From CAVXAE01 sp044225565 (GTDB lineage Bacteria; Pseudomonadota; Gammaproteobacteria; Steroidobacterales; Steroidobacteraceae), in the NCBI GenBank assembly GCA_044225565.1, contig JBGAIL010000004.1, positions 1 to 55,474 of the forward strand: DNA of 55,474 nucleotides. Direction: 5' to 3'. A program made the position numbers and the translations under genes. Shown here in pieces: positions 43,730-52,371 of this stretch; the stretch's first letter is position 1, and each line of letters opens with the position of its first letter. Under the pieces are notes generated by a model, which saw only the letters and a program-made list of their open reading frames with translations, ran no database searches and was not told where the DNA came from.

Positions 43730-44362
43730 ATGCGCACAGTACGACACGATGCCCGGCCGCGAGCCGTGGAGCGCGGCGCCGCATCCCGGCAGCTGCGCAT
43801 CATCGGCGGCACGTGGCGTGGCCGGCGCTTCCGCTTTCCCGCGCTCGAGCAGATTCGCCCCACGCCCGATCGCGTGCGCGAGACCCTGTTCAACTGGCTG
43901 AGCCCGCGAGTGCAGCAGTCGCGCTGCCTGGACCTTTTCGCCGGCAGCGGCGCGCTGGGGCTGGAGGCATTGTCTCGAGGCGCAGCGCACGCGGTGTTTG
44001 TGGAGCAAGCCGCGGTTGCGGTGCGTGAGCTCGAGGCGCGGCTCACCGAATGGGGCGCGCGCAATTCGCAAGTGGTGAGGGCGGATGCGCTGCAGTTCCT
44101 GCGGGGCTCGAATGCTGCGCCCGAGGCGTTCGACATCGTGTTCCTGGACCCGCCATTCGCCGCAGATTTGCTGGCGCAGGCCGCTCGACTGCTGGAAAGC
44201 GGCGGCTGGCTGGCCGAGGACGCGCTCATTTATGTCGAGACGGCCGTGCACGGGGAGCTCCCGCAACTCCCGGCGGGGTGGCACGAGACCAAGGCGAAGC
44301 GGGCCGGCGAGGTCGGGTATCATCTCTACGAAAGAGGCGAGCGGGGAGGCGCTGCCACATGA
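43730..44362 (+). CDS. rsmD: 16S rRNA (guanine966-N2)-methyltransferase
   Basis: RsmD methylates G966 of 16S rRNA in the 30S subunit. Motif I LDLFAGSGALGLEALSRGA and the catalytic FLDPPF are clear, as is the N-terminal RIIGGTWRGRRFRFP with RPTPDRVRETLFNWL. ATG 43730 is chosen because family alignment starts close to residue 20 of this form; the frame is open upstream to 43571. It overlaps coaD by four bases, as often seen in gammaproteobacteria. Confidence 0.95.
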   Translation: MRTVRHDARPRAVERGAASRQLRIIGGTWRGRRFRFPALEQIRPTPDRVRETLFNWLSPRVQQSRCLDLFAGSGALGLEALSRGAAHAVFVEQAAVAVRELEARLTEWGARNSQVVRADALQFLRGSNAAPEAFDIVFLDPPFAADLLAQAARLLESGGWLAEDALIYVETAVHGELPQLPAGWHETKAKRAGEVGYHLYERGERGGAAT

Positions 44363-44841
44363 AACGCAACGCCGTCTATCCCGGCACCTTCGATCCCATC
44401 ACCAACGGGCACCATGACCTGCTGCGGCGCGCGGCCAGCATCTTCGACCGCGTGGTCGTCGCCATCGCCGCCAATCCCAGCAAGGCACCGCTGCTCACGC
44501 TCGAGAAACGGGTGGATCTCGCGAGGCAGGTGCTCGCGGACCTGAAGAACGTCGAGGTGATGGGCTACTCCGGCCTCACCGTGGATTTTGCGAAGCAGAA
44601 CGGCTTGCAGGTGATCGTGCGCGGCCTGCGCGCCGTGTCGGACTTCGAGTTCGAGTTCCAGCTGGCCACGATGAGCCGGCATCTCTCGCCGAACATCGAG
44701 ACGGTGTTCCTCACGCCGCACGAGCCGTTCTCGTTCATCTCTTCGACGCTCGTGCGGGAGATCGCGGTGCTCGGTGGCAACGTGCACGAGTTCGTCCACC
44801 CGATCGTGGAGACGGAGCTGAAGAAGCACAAGCGCAAATGA
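44359..44841 (+). CDS. coaD: Phosphopantetheine adenylyltransferase
   Basis: CoaD adds AMP to 4'-phosphopantetheine in the fourth step of coenzyme A synthesis. The nucleotidyltransferase motif AVYPGTFDPITNGHHDLLRRA (residues 5-25) carries the TxGH-type site, and RGLRAVSDFEFEFQLATMSR and FISSTLVREIA complete it. It has 160 residues, the usual length. The ATG overlaps the rsmD stop (ATGA), and the stop overlaps the ggt start. Confidence 0.97.
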   Translation: MKRNAVYPGTFDPITNGHHDLLRRAASIFDRVVVAIAANPSKAPLLTLEKRVDLARQVLADLKNVEVMGYSGLTVDFAKQNGLQVIVRGLRAVSDFEFEFQLATMSRHLSPNIETVFLTPHEPFSFISSTLVREIAVLGGNVHEFVHPIVETELKKHKRK

Positions 44842-46523
44842 TGTCCGGGAAGCGCTTCGCGCGCGGCGTATTCCTGCCGCTGCTGTGGGTCATCTGCGTC
44901 TCCGCCGTCGCGGCGGAGCGGGAGCCGGGCAAGGCGGCCATCGCGAGCGCGCATCCGCTCGCCTCGCAGGCCGGACAGGAAATCCTGGAGAAAGGCGGCA
45001 ACGCATTCGACGCAGCGGTCGCGGTGGCCGCGGCGCTGTCGGTGGTCGAGCCCAATGCTTCCGGCCTCGGTGGTGGCGGCTTCTTCCTGCTGCATCGCGC
45101 GAGTGATGGCCTCGATACCATGGTCGATGCGCGCGAGAAGGCGCCCGCGGCCTCGAAGCGCGACATGTACCTGGACGCGCAAGGCAAGCCGGTGCCGAAG
45201 CTCTCCACGCAGAGCGCGCTGGCGGCCGGCATCCCCGGCGAGCCCGCCGGCCTCGCGCTGGTGGCGGAGAAATACGGCAAGCTGCCGCTCAAAGTCTCCC
45301 TGCAGCCCGCCATCCGGCTCGCGCGCGAAGGCTTCGCGGTGTATCCGCGGCTGCTCGGGGGGCTCAAGTACAAGCAGGAGGCGTTCAGGAAATCGCCCGA
45401 GCTCGCCCGTATCTTCCTGAAGAACGGCGAAGTGCCGCCGCTCGGCTACGTCGTCAAACAGCCCGAGCTCGCGCGTACGTATCAGCTGCTGGCCGACAAA
45501 GGCATGCGTGCGTACTACCAGGGCGAGTTCGCGCGCAAGCTGGCGGGCGAGGTTCGAAAGCTCGGCGGCATCTGGACGGAGCAGGATCTGGCGGACTATC
45601 GGGCCGTGGAGCGTGCGCCGATCATCGGCCACTATCGTGGGGCGCGGATCGTGTCCGCTTCGCCGCCGGCCTCGGGCGGCATCGCGCTGGTGGACGCTCT
45701 CAACATCCTCGAGGGCTACGATCTCGGCAAGCTCGATGCCGTTACGCGCAAGCACGCGGTAGTCGAAGCGATGCGGCGCGCGCATCGGGACCGGGCCATC
45801 TATCTCGGCGACCCGGACTTCGTGAAGATTCCCGTGGAGATGCTCACGAGCCCGCTGTATGCGGATGGCCAGCGCACCTCGCTGCGCCTGGATCGCGCCA
45901 CGCCGAGCGAGATGCTTCCGAGCGCGGCGATGGAAGCGCAGCAGGGTGCGCACACCACGCACTTCTCGATTCTCGATCGCGACGGCAATCGCGCGGCAGT
46001 CACCATCACGCTGAATCTCTGGTTCGGCTCGGGGCTCGTGATTCCGGGCACCGGCATCCTGCTCAACAACCAGATGGATGATTTCTCGATCAAGGCGGGC
46101 ACGCCGAACGCGTATCAGCTCATCGGCGCCGAGGCCAATGCCATCGCTCCCGGCAAGCGGCCTTTGTCTTCGTCCACGCCCACGTTCGTGGAATCGCCGC
46201 GCGGACTGATGATCGCCGGCTCGCCGGGCGGCAGCTACATCATCGGCATGGTGTTGCTCGCCACGCTCGATTTCATGGATGGCAAGGCGGCGAAGGAAAT
46301 CGTGAGCGCGCCGCGATTCCATCATCAGTATTCACCGGACGTCATCACTTACGAGCGGGATGCGTTCTCCGACGCGGAGAAGGCGGCGCTCGCTGCGCGC
46401 GGCCACCAGCTGCGGGAAGGCGATCGGTGGGGCAACCTGCAGGTGGTGACGTGGGATTACGCGAGCGGCAAGGTGGAAGCGGCCGCCGACCCGCGTGGAG
46501 ATGGGGAAGGGCTGGTGTACTGA
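44838..46523 (+). CDS. ggt: Gamma-glutamyltransferase
   Basis: Ggt hydrolyses or transfers the gamma-glutamyl group of glutathione in the periplasm. A signal peptide (LPLLWVICVSAVAAE) is followed by a 560-residue precursor. The autoprocessing threonine is in AHTTHFSILDRDGN (catalytic Thr starts the small subunit), and SSSTPTFVE and GSPGGSYIIG bind the substrate. Two adjacent ATGs (44838 and 44841) overlap the coaD stop; either could be used. With gshA about 40 kb away, both synthesis and salvage of glutathione are encoded in this region. Confidence 0.95.
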   Translation: MMSGKRFARGVFLPLLWVICVSAVAAEREPGKAAIASAHPLASQAGQEILEKGGNAFDAAVAVAAALSVVEPNASGLGGGGFFLLHRASDGLDTMVDAREKAPAASKRDMYLDAQGKPVPKLSTQSALAAGIPGEPAGLALVAEKYGKLPLKVSLQPAIRLAREGFAVYPRLLGGLKYKQEAFRKSPELARIFLKNGEVPPLGYVVKQPELARTYQLLADKGMRAYYQGEFARKLAGEVRKLGGIWTEQDLADYRAVERAPIIGHYRGARIVSASPPASGGIALVDALNILEGYDLGKLDAVTRKHAVVEAMRRAHRDRAIYLGDPDFVKIPVEMLTSPLYADGQRTSLRLDRATPSEMLPSAAMEAQQGAHTTHFSILDRDGNRAAVTITLNLWFGSGLVIPGTGILLNNQMDDFSIKAGTPNAYQLIGAEANAIAPGKRPLSSSTPTFVESPRGLMIAGSPGGSYIIGMVLLATLDFMDGKAAKEIVSAPRFHHQYSPDVITYERDAFSDAEKAALAARGHQLREGDRWGNLQVVTWDYASGKVEAAADPRGDGEGLVY

Positions 46524-46569
46524 TTCCGTAGTCAGCGGCGCTGCCGCAGATCCGGTGTGACGATGCGAT

Positions 46570-47178
46570 TCAGAGCCCGACGATCTCTCCCAGCCGCCCG
46601 TACGCCCGCGGATCCGTCAACGCGACGAACGCCAGCCCGGTGAGCGCGCCGCCGAAATGCGCGTCGTGATTGATGCGCCCGCGGTTCTGGCGCGACGACC
46701 AGTAGCTGTAGATGAGATAGCCCACCGCGAACAGCGGCGCCGGGATGGGCAGCGGGATCGGGATGATGTACAAGCTCTGGTCCGGGAAATACACGATGGA
46801 CGCGAACAGCACCGCGAGGATGGCGCCCGAAGCGCCGAGCGAAGCGTACTGAGGATCGTTGCGGTGCTTCACGTACGTGCCCACCTCGCTCAGCACCATG
46901 CCGATGAAATACAGCGCGGCGAAGCGCACCGGCCCGATGTAGCGCTCGAGCGGAAACGCGAACGCCCAGAACGTGATCATGTTGAAGATCAGGTGCCCGA
47001 GGTCGGCGTGCACGAAGCCGCTGGTGATGAGGCGGTGATACTCCCCATTTCGTATGAGGTAGTACGGCCTCAACAGCGAACGGTGGATCAGGTTCGGCGC
47101 GGCGAACAGGCCGAGCAGGCTCACCCCGATGGTGACCACGAAGATGACTAACGCGGCGCCGACCGATATGGAGCCCAT
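46570..47178 (-). CDS. Rhomboid family intramembrane serine protease
   Basis: A 202-residue protein with about six membrane helices. The catalytic serine lies in LGASGAILA and the histidine in NHDAHFGGALTG. The first loop has HRLITSGFVHADLGHLIFNMITFW, the conserved amphipathic segment. The enzyme cuts transmembrane helices of client proteins within the membrane; its substrates are unknown. Its end is convergent with ggt, and opgG/D lies upstream on the same strand. Confidence 0.92.
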   Translation of the reverse strand: MGSISVGAALVIFVVTIGVSLLGLFAAPNLIHRSLLRPYYLIRNGEYHRLITSGFVHADLGHLIFNMITFWAFAFPLERYIGPVRFAALYFIGMVLSEVGTYVKHRNDPQYASLGASGAILAVLFASIVYFPDQSLYIIPIPLPIPAPLFAVGYLIYSYWSSRQNRGRINHDAHFGGALTGLAFVALTDPRAYGRLGEIVGL

Positions 47179-47268
47179 GACCCGAGATCTCCCGCACTGA
47201 CGATTTGATCCCCGCGCGCTTTATCTCACACGCGCGTGGGGCTGTCGAAGCGCACGCCGCCCCCCGGT

Positions 47269-48891
47269 CTATCCACCGCCCGCCTGCACCAGCGCCCGTC
47301 CGCGCTCCTCCTTCGAAGGCGGCACCCACTGGTACAGCCAGGTCTCGGAGAGCACCTTGCCGCCGCTGCGCAGGAACAGGCGCAGGTCGATGGGCTCCAG
47401 GCTGTCATCCATGGGCTTGATGTCGAACATGGCGCGATAGCCTTTGACATCGCCGCCGACGATCGGCCGCGCCGAGGTGATCTCCACGGCACCGCGCGAA
47501 GCGGAGATGACCGGCTCCACCTGCGCATTCTGCGGCAGGTTCGCCAGCTCGCCGCCGGAGAAGTCCACCGCGAATCTCCAGGAGAAATAGCGGCGCTTCT
47601 GCCCCACGATGCCGCCGAGGCCGGTGCGGGTCGCCACGGTGGCAGCGAGCGGTGGGGTGAAGTCCATCTTGACGCCCCAGTACATGCGATAGCCGTACAG
47701 CAGCTCATCGCCCGGCTTCGCCGGCGTCGCGGGATTCCAGAAGGCCACGATGTTGTCGTTGGTCTCGTCGGGCGTCGGCAGCTCGACGAGCTGCACGTCG
47801 CCCTTGCCCCAGCCGGCCTTCGGCTCGATCCAGAGGCTGGGGCGGCGCTCGTAGAACACGCCGTCGTCCTCGTAGCTCGCGAAGTTGCGATCCCGCTGCA
47901 GCAGCCCGAAGCCGTGGGGATTCTCGTCCAGGAAAGTGTTCACGCGCACGCCGACGGGATTGTAGAGCGGGCGCCAGATCCACTCGCCCGCGCCGGTGTT
48001 CATGAAGAGCCCGTCGGAATCGTGGATCTCGGGGCGCCAGTCGTAGGCGAGCCGCCGGTCGTTCTCGCCGTGCTGGAACATGCTGGTGAGCGGGGCGATG
48101 CCCAGCCTCTGGATCGGCTTGCGTGGATAGAGCGCAGCGTCGACTTCCATGAGCATGGGCGTACCGGGGGTGACGGCAAATCGATACGCGCCGGTGACGC
48201 TCGGCGAATCCAGCAGTGCGTAAAGAACCAGTGTCCTTGAATTTTCCGCGGGCCGCTCGAACCACCAGGCGCAGAAGCGCGGAAACTCCTCGGGGCCGTC
48301 GACGGCCGTATCGATGGCCAGGCCCCGCGCGGAGAGGCCATATTGGCGCGTGTCGTCGCTGATGGCGCGGAAATAGCTGGCGCCGAGCACGGCCATCGCG
48401 TCGTCGCTCCAGTTCGGCGCCGCCATGATGCGGAAGCCCGCGAACCCCAGGTCCTTGCGGAGCTGGCGCGCCTGCACGCCGCTCTTGCCGAAGTCGAACA
48501 GGTTCGGCCGGTAGGCGATCTCACGCGCCTGGCCTTCGACCACCTCGTACAGGTGGACCGGCTCCTTGAACCCGCGGCCGAGATGGAAGTAGCCGACGCG
48601 GAAGTGCGTGGGCTGGTCCGCCCACAGCGCATGATCACGCCGGAAATGGATCGCCTGATAGTCGTCGTACGAAAGATCGATGAGCGATTGCGGCGCGAGC
48701 TTCTCAGGTGGCCGGTAAGGCGTGGATGCCAGCATGCGGGCCTGACCCTTGAGCGCGGCGTAGTCGAAGGCCTGCGCGGGCCCCATGGTGGCGGCTTTGC
48801 GCGGCGCGGCCGTGGCCATCGCACTGGCGGCAAGGCCGATCGTCAGCAGGCCCGAGAGCAGGAAGATTCGTTTCGGGAGGTGGCAGGTCAT
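47269..48891 (-). CDS. Periplasmic glucan biosynthesis protein (OpgG/OpgD family)
   Basis: A 540-residue exported protein involved in making or trimming osmoregulated periplasmic glucans. A signal peptide (MTCHLPKRIFLLSGLLTIGL) without a twin-arginine motif precedes the domain. FRRDHALWADQ, NDRRLAYDWRPEIHDSDGL, NTGAGEWIWRPLYNP and PTPDETNDNIVAFWNP are family hallmarks. I cannot decide between OpgG and OpgD: lack of a Tat signal favours OpgG, and length lies between the two. The OpgH glucosyltransferase that usually accompanies OpgG is not in the window. The frame is open upstream to 48951, but ATG 48891 begins the signal. Confidence 0.92.
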   Translation of the reverse strand: MTCHLPKRIFLLSGLLTIGLAASAMATAAPRKAATMGPAQAFDYAALKGQARMLASTPYRPPEKLAPQSLIDLSYDDYQAIHFRRDHALWADQPTHFRVGYFHLGRGFKEPVHLYEVVEGQAREIAYRPNLFDFGKSGVQARQLRKDLGFAGFRIMAAPNWSDDAMAVLGASYFRAISDDTRQYGLSARGLAIDTAVDGPEEFPRFCAWWFERPAENSRTLVLYALLDSPSVTGAYRFAVTPGTPMLMEVDAALYPRKPIQRLGIAPLTSMFQHGENDRRLAYDWRPEIHDSDGLFMNTGAGEWIWRPLYNPVGVRVNTFLDENPHGFGLLQRDRNFASYEDDGVFYERRPSLWIEPKAGWGKGDVQLVELPTPDETNDNIVAFWNPATPAKPGDELLYGYRMYWGVKMDFTPPLAATVATRTGLGGIVGQKRRYFSWRFAVDFSGGELANLPQNAQVEPVISASRGAVEITSARPIVGGDVKGYRAMFDIKPMDDSLEPIDLRLFLRSGGKVLSETWLYQWVPPSKEERGRALVQAGGG

Positions 48892-49118
48892 TTCATTCTT
48901 GAAGCTGTGCGCAGAAGCGTTGCGCGGGCGCGATGATGCCGTGTCACCCACGTGTTCGCCAAGCGCGGCAGCCTCGTGCGGAAGTTTTCACGCGCGTTTT
49001 GCGCGGCGATTACACCGGTTATCTGGCTGCGCGAGATCGTTTGATCGTCGATCTTCGGCGATTGCGTCCTTGCAGGTCACGCTGCACACTTCGCGCCATC
49101 GATCAACAAGGATGAACC

Positions 49119-49802
49119 ATGAGCTCAATGGAAGAACTGCGCGAGGCCATCGTCCGACTCGACCCGGCTCATCGGGCCACGCTGATGGCGTGGCTCGAGA
49201 GCCTGGACTTTTCCCTCGATGAGGTTCGCGAGCCGGCTGCGGCCTATCAAGTCACGCCACAGCCGATCTCGGTGGACGAGTATCTGAGCCTCGAGGAGAC
49301 GGCGACGGTTCGCCACGAATACGTGGCCGGGCAGATCTTCGCGATGACGGGCACGACGCTGCGCCACAACGTCATCATCCAGAACCTCGTGCTCGCGCTT
49401 TCGCCGCGGCTTGCCGGCGGCCCTTGCCGAGCGTTCTTTACCGACATCAAGGTGCGACTGAAAGTCGATCGGGCCGACATCTTCTACTACCCGGATTTGC
49501 TCGTAGCCTGCGGGAAGCTGGATCTGGACGCCGTGTATCTGAGCGAGCCGAAGGTCGTGGTGGAAGTGCTGTCATCCTCCACGGAGGCGATTGATCGACG
49601 GGAAAAGGCGCTGAACTACCGGCAGGCCGAATCGCTGGAAGAATACGTGTTGATCGCTCAGCGGGCGCCGGAAGTGATCATCTACCGGCGACGTGACGGC
49701 TGGAGCGGGCATCGCGCCACGAATATCTCGCAAGCCGTGGAATTCGAATCAGTGAAGGAGGCGTTGACCCTGACAGAGATATATCGGGGTGTTTTCGCGT
49801 AA
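49119..49802 (+). CDS. Uma2 family (DUF820) putative endonuclease
   Basis: A 227-residue protein. A short N-terminal extension (about 1-45) precedes the Uma2 domain, with the start SVDEYLSLEETATVRHEYVAGQIFAMTG. The PD-(D/E)xK-like site is YYPDLLVAC followed by EPKVVVEVLSSSTEAIDRREKALNYR. The family is widespread in cyanobacteria and scattered elsewhere, often linked to mobile DNA; its biological role is unproven. AGGAT precedes the ATG. It stands alone between opgG/D and the DUF488 gene, with opposite orientation to both. Confidence 0.88.
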   Translation: MSSMEELREAIVRLDPAHRATLMAWLESLDFSLDEVREPAAAYQVTPQPISVDEYLSLEETATVRHEYVAGQIFAMTGTTLRHNVIIQNLVLALSPRLAGGPCRAFFTDIKVRLKVDRADIFYYPDLLVACGKLDLDAVYLSEPKVVVEVLSSSTEAIDRREKALNYRQAESLEEYVLIAQRAPEVIIYRRRDGWSGHRATNISQAVEFESVKEALTLTEIYRGVFA

Positions 49803-49849
49803 CGGGCGACGCTTTTGCGGAAGCGGGCATCGGCTCGCCACGTTCGCAG

Positions 49850-50440
49850 CTATCCGCGCGCGGGCGGGGAGATCTGCTTCCCGCGCGCCTCATAAGCCTG
49901 TTCGCGCCGATCCGCATCGCCTTGAAAGAGGTCGTCCTGCGGCAATTTGAGCTGTTTCGCCAGCCGCTCGAGCGTCGCGTCGTTCCTTTCCAGTGAGCCA
50001 TCCGCAAGGATGTGCGTGATGGAGGCGCCGGTTCTCTCGGCTTCCCGCCCCACGAGCAAGGTGCGGTGACAATCCACCGGCTCCCGTTCCGCGCACATCA
50101 TGGCCACGTGCCGCGAGCGCGCCAGCGAAAGCAGCTCCTCGATCCCCCGTTTGAACGGCGCCGAGGTCGCGAGCCTTGCGTAGCTCACCTTCCCGCCTTC
50201 GAAGTGCGCCGGGTCCTTGCTGCGCGCACCCAGCTCATCGCCCAGGAACACATAGCGGATGCCGGTTTCCTTCAGGCTTGCCTCGAGCCTGCCTCGATTG
50301 AACTGCGGGTTGAACCGGCTGAACGGCGTCGAGCGCACGTCCGCCAGCACCTCGATGCCGTGCCGAGTGAGCAGCCCGATGAACCGCTCGATGGGATGAT
50401 TCGAATGTCCCACGGTGAACAGAGCAAGCGGCTCGCTCAC
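49850..50440 (-). CDS. DUF488 family protein
   Basis: A 196-residue protein. FTVGHSNHPIERFIGLLTRHGIEVLADVRSTPFSRFNPQF and CAEREPVDCHRTLLVGREA are the DUF488 signatures; the two cysteines in MMCAEREPVDCHR are conserved. Function is unknown, though some relatives bind nucleic acid or respond to nitrogen. The GTG start overlaps the stop of the DUF4112 gene (GTGA), so it is the third gene of the mutM unit. Confidence 0.85.
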   Translation of the reverse strand: MSEPLALFTVGHSNHPIERFIGLLTRHGIEVLADVRSTPFSRFNPQFNRGRLEASLKETGIRYVFLGDELGARSKDPAHFEGGKVSYARLATSAPFKRGIEELLSLARSRHVAMMCAEREPVDCHRTLLVGREAERTGASITHILADGSLERNDATLERLAKQLKLPQDDLFQGDADRREQAYEARGKQISPPARG

Positions 50441-50934
50441 GGCGTTACCGGACTGCAACACGCCGAGTACAGCCAGCGGAGTGCCAGCACGGCCAGCCAG
50501 ATGGTACCGACGAGCACGCCAAGCGTTCCCAGCAGCACTGCAAGCAGCGAAGCGGTGCTTGAGCGATGTGTCTGGTGCGGCTGCACGAGCCAGCGCTCGA
50601 GCAGCACGCGGTTGCGCACGTGCGCCTTGAACGCGAAGTCGAACAGATCGCCGAGCAGCGGGATCGCGCCGATGAGCGCATCCAGACCGAGGTTCATGAG
50701 CATCCGCAGCTGCACCGCCATCGGCGCGCCGAGCTGCCTCGCCACGAGGATTCCGTACAGGCCGACGATCGCGCCCGCCAGGTCGCCGGCGCCCGGAATC
50801 AGGCCGATGATCGCATCGATGCCGAACCGCCAGCTCGTGCCGGGGATGCGGAAGGCCTGATCGAACAGCTGCGCCAGCAGCGTATAGCGCGTCAGTGCCT
50901 TCGATTCCCGCTCGCCGATGCCGCTTCGCTTCAT
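50437..50934 (-). CDS. DUF4112 membrane protein
   Basis: A 165-residue protein. FRIPGTSWRFGIDAIIGLIPGAGDLAGAIVGLYGILVARQLGAP and a second GLDALIGAIPLLGDLFDFAFKAHVRN are the repeated pattern of DUF4112. A final hydrophobic helix (about 130-155) is likely in the membrane. Function is unknown. It overlaps mutM by four bases (ATGA) and the DUF488 gene by four, so all three are probably one mRNA. Confidence 0.85.
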   Translation of the reverse strand: MKRSGIGERESKALTRYTLLAQLFDQAFRIPGTSWRFGIDAIIGLIPGAGDLAGAIVGLYGILVARQLGAPMAVQLRMLMNLGLDALIGAIPLLGDLFDFAFKAHVRNRVLLERWLVQPHQTHRSSTASLLAVLLGTLGVLVGTIWLAVLALRWLYSACCSPVTP

Positions 50935-51746
50935 TTCTGGCAGCTGGGGCAATAGTAAGTGGAGCGCTGCCCCTGCGTGATCTGGCGGATCGGCGTGCGG
51001 CAGCGTCGGCAAGGCTTGCCGGCGCGCTCGTACACATAGAGTTTCTGCCGGAAATAGCCGGGATTCCCATCGACGCCCACGTAGTCCCTGAGTGTGGTGC
51101 CACCAGTACGGATCGCCAGTGACAGCACTGTCCGGATGGCGCGCACCAGCTTCGCGGCTTCCTCCCTCGAAAGGCTTCGTGCCTGCCGCCGCGGCCGTAT
51201 GCGCGCGCGGAACAGCGCTTCGCTCGCGTAAATGTTCCCGACGCCCACGACCAGCGTGCTGTTCATGATGAGCTGCTTGATCGCGACGCCGCGCCGTCGC
51301 GTGACCTTGAACAGATAGTCCGTATCGAAAGCTTCGTCGAACGGCTCCGGCGCGAGCCGCTTGAGCAGCGGATGCGCCGTGACCGGATCGGTCGTGTAAT
51401 GCAGGCTGCCGAAACGACGCGGATCGTTGAAGCGCAACGTATTGCCCGAATCCAGCACCAGGTCGAAGTGATCGTGCGTGATGCGCGGCGTCGCCGAAGG
51501 CAGCACGCGCAGGCTTCCGGACATGCCGAGGTGCAGCAGCAGCGTGCCGCTCTCGAGCTCGATCAAAAGATATTTGGCACGCCGGCCCGCGACGCGGATG
51601 CGCTGCCCCGCGAGCAGCGCCGGCAGGGAATCCGGCACGCGCCAGCGCAGGCGCGGCTCATGCAGAGCCAGTTGCACGATGCGCCGGCCGACGACGTGCG
51701 GCTCGACGCCACGGCGAGTGGTCTCGACTTCGGGGAGCTCGGGCAT
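50931..51746 (-). CDS. mutM: Formamidopyrimidine-DNA glycosylase
   Basis: MutM (Fpg) removes 8-oxoguanine and ring-opened purines from DNA. The N-terminal PELPEVETTRRG gives the catalytic proline and glutamate. The H2TH region includes GNIYASEALFRARI and the C-terminal zinc finger has CRRCRTPIRQITQGQRSTYYCPSCQ. The 271 residues are full length. It heads a three-gene unit with DUF4112 and DUF488 and lies downstream of rpmB-rpmG, as in E. coli. Confidence 0.97.
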   Translation of the reverse strand: MPELPEVETTRRGVEPHVVGRRIVQLALHEPRLRWRVPDSLPALLAGQRIRVAGRRAKYLLIELESGTLLLHLGMSGSLRVLPSATPRITHDHFDLVLDSGNTLRFNDPRRFGSLHYTTDPVTAHPLLKRLAPEPFDEAFDTDYLFKVTRRRGVAIKQLIMNSTLVVGVGNIYASEALFRARIRPRRQARSLSREEAAKLVRAIRTVLSLAIRTGGTTLRDYVGVDGNPGYFRQKLYVYERAGKPCRRCRTPIRQITQGQRSTYYCPSCQK

Positions 51747-51821
51747 GGGGCAAGGCTATCACCATGCCCGGCGTCGCAGCCCCGGCGCCTGCTCAGGCGC
51801 GCGAGGCTGCCCGCAAAAGCA

Positions 51822-51847
51822 AAAGCCCGACGCGAGGGTCGGGCTTT
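51822..51847 (-). terminator. Rho-independent terminator after rpmG
   Basis: AAAGCCCGAC and GTCGGGCTTT form a 10-bp stem with a six-base loop; on the minus strand the stem is followed by TTTGCTTTTG. It ends the rpmB-rpmG transcript about 30 bases after rpmG. Confidence 0.88.
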
Positions 51848-51874
51848 GCGGCGTGCACGGATTCCCGGCCCGCG

Positions 51875-52030
51875 CTACTTGATCTTGGCTTCCTTGTAAG
51901 CCACGTGCTTGCGCGCGACGGGATCGAACTTGCGCACTTCCATCTTGTCCGGGTGCAGGCGCTTGTTCTTGGTGGTGACGTAGAAGTGACCGGTGCCGGC
52001 CGAGGAGAGCAGCTTGATCTTGTCGCGCAT
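51875..52030 (-). CDS. rpmG: 50S ribosomal protein L33
   Basis: A 51-residue basic ribosomal protein starting MRDKIKLLSSAGTGHFYVTT and ending KHVAYKEAKIK. It lacks the zinc-binding cysteine pairs, so it is the zinc-free form. The stop TAG is at 51875-51877. The gene lies three bases after rpmB and before a terminator. Confidence 0.96.
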   Translation of the reverse strand: MRDKIKLLSSAGTGHFYVTTKNKRLHPDKMEVRKFDPVARKHVAYKEAKIK

Positions 52031-52033
52031 GGC

Positions 52034-52270
52034 TCAGATCCTCACGCCCTGCTCGCGCAGCTTCGCCACCACGGCGTCGATGCCGTTCTTCTCGATGGTG
52101 CGCAGGCCACGCGTGCTGATGCGCAGGCTCACCCAGCGCTTCTCGCCCTCGAGCCAGAACCGCTGCGTGTGCAGGTTCGGCAGAAAGCGCCGGCGGCGCT
52201 TGTTGTTGGCGTGCGAGACGCGGTTACCGACGGCCGGGCGCTTCCCGGTGATTTCGCAGACGCGGGACAT
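52034..52270 (-). CDS. rpmB: 50S ribosomal protein L28
   Basis: A 78-residue ribosomal protein: MSRVCEITGKRPAVGNRVSHANNKRRRRFLPNL, then RFWLEGEKRWVSLRISTRGLRTIEKNG. The frame is open upstream, but this ATG gives the standard length. The gene starts about 65 bases after a strong sigma-70 promoter and forms a two-gene unit with rpmG. Confidence 0.97.
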   Translation of the reverse strand: MSRVCEITGKRPAVGNRVSHANNKRRRRFLPNLHTQRFWLEGEKRWVSLRISTRGLRTIEKNGIDAVVAKLREQGVRI

Positions 52271-52340
52271 ACTACGTAACCTTGAAGAATCAATGACTTG
52301 GTGCAGCCGCGAGGGGCCTTGGGGCCCTGCGGGGCTGGGC

Positions 52341-52369
52341 TTTATACCAGCCGGCCGGCCTGCCGGCAA
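52341..52369 (-). promoter_or_regulatory. Sigma-70 promoter of rpmB-rpmG
   Basis: On the minus strand, TTGCCG (52369-52364), a 17-base spacer and TATAAA (52346-52341) form a good housekeeping promoter. It begins just after the radC stop, which allows rpmB-rpmG to be transcribed independently of radC. Confidence 0.75.
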
Positions 52370-52371
52370 CT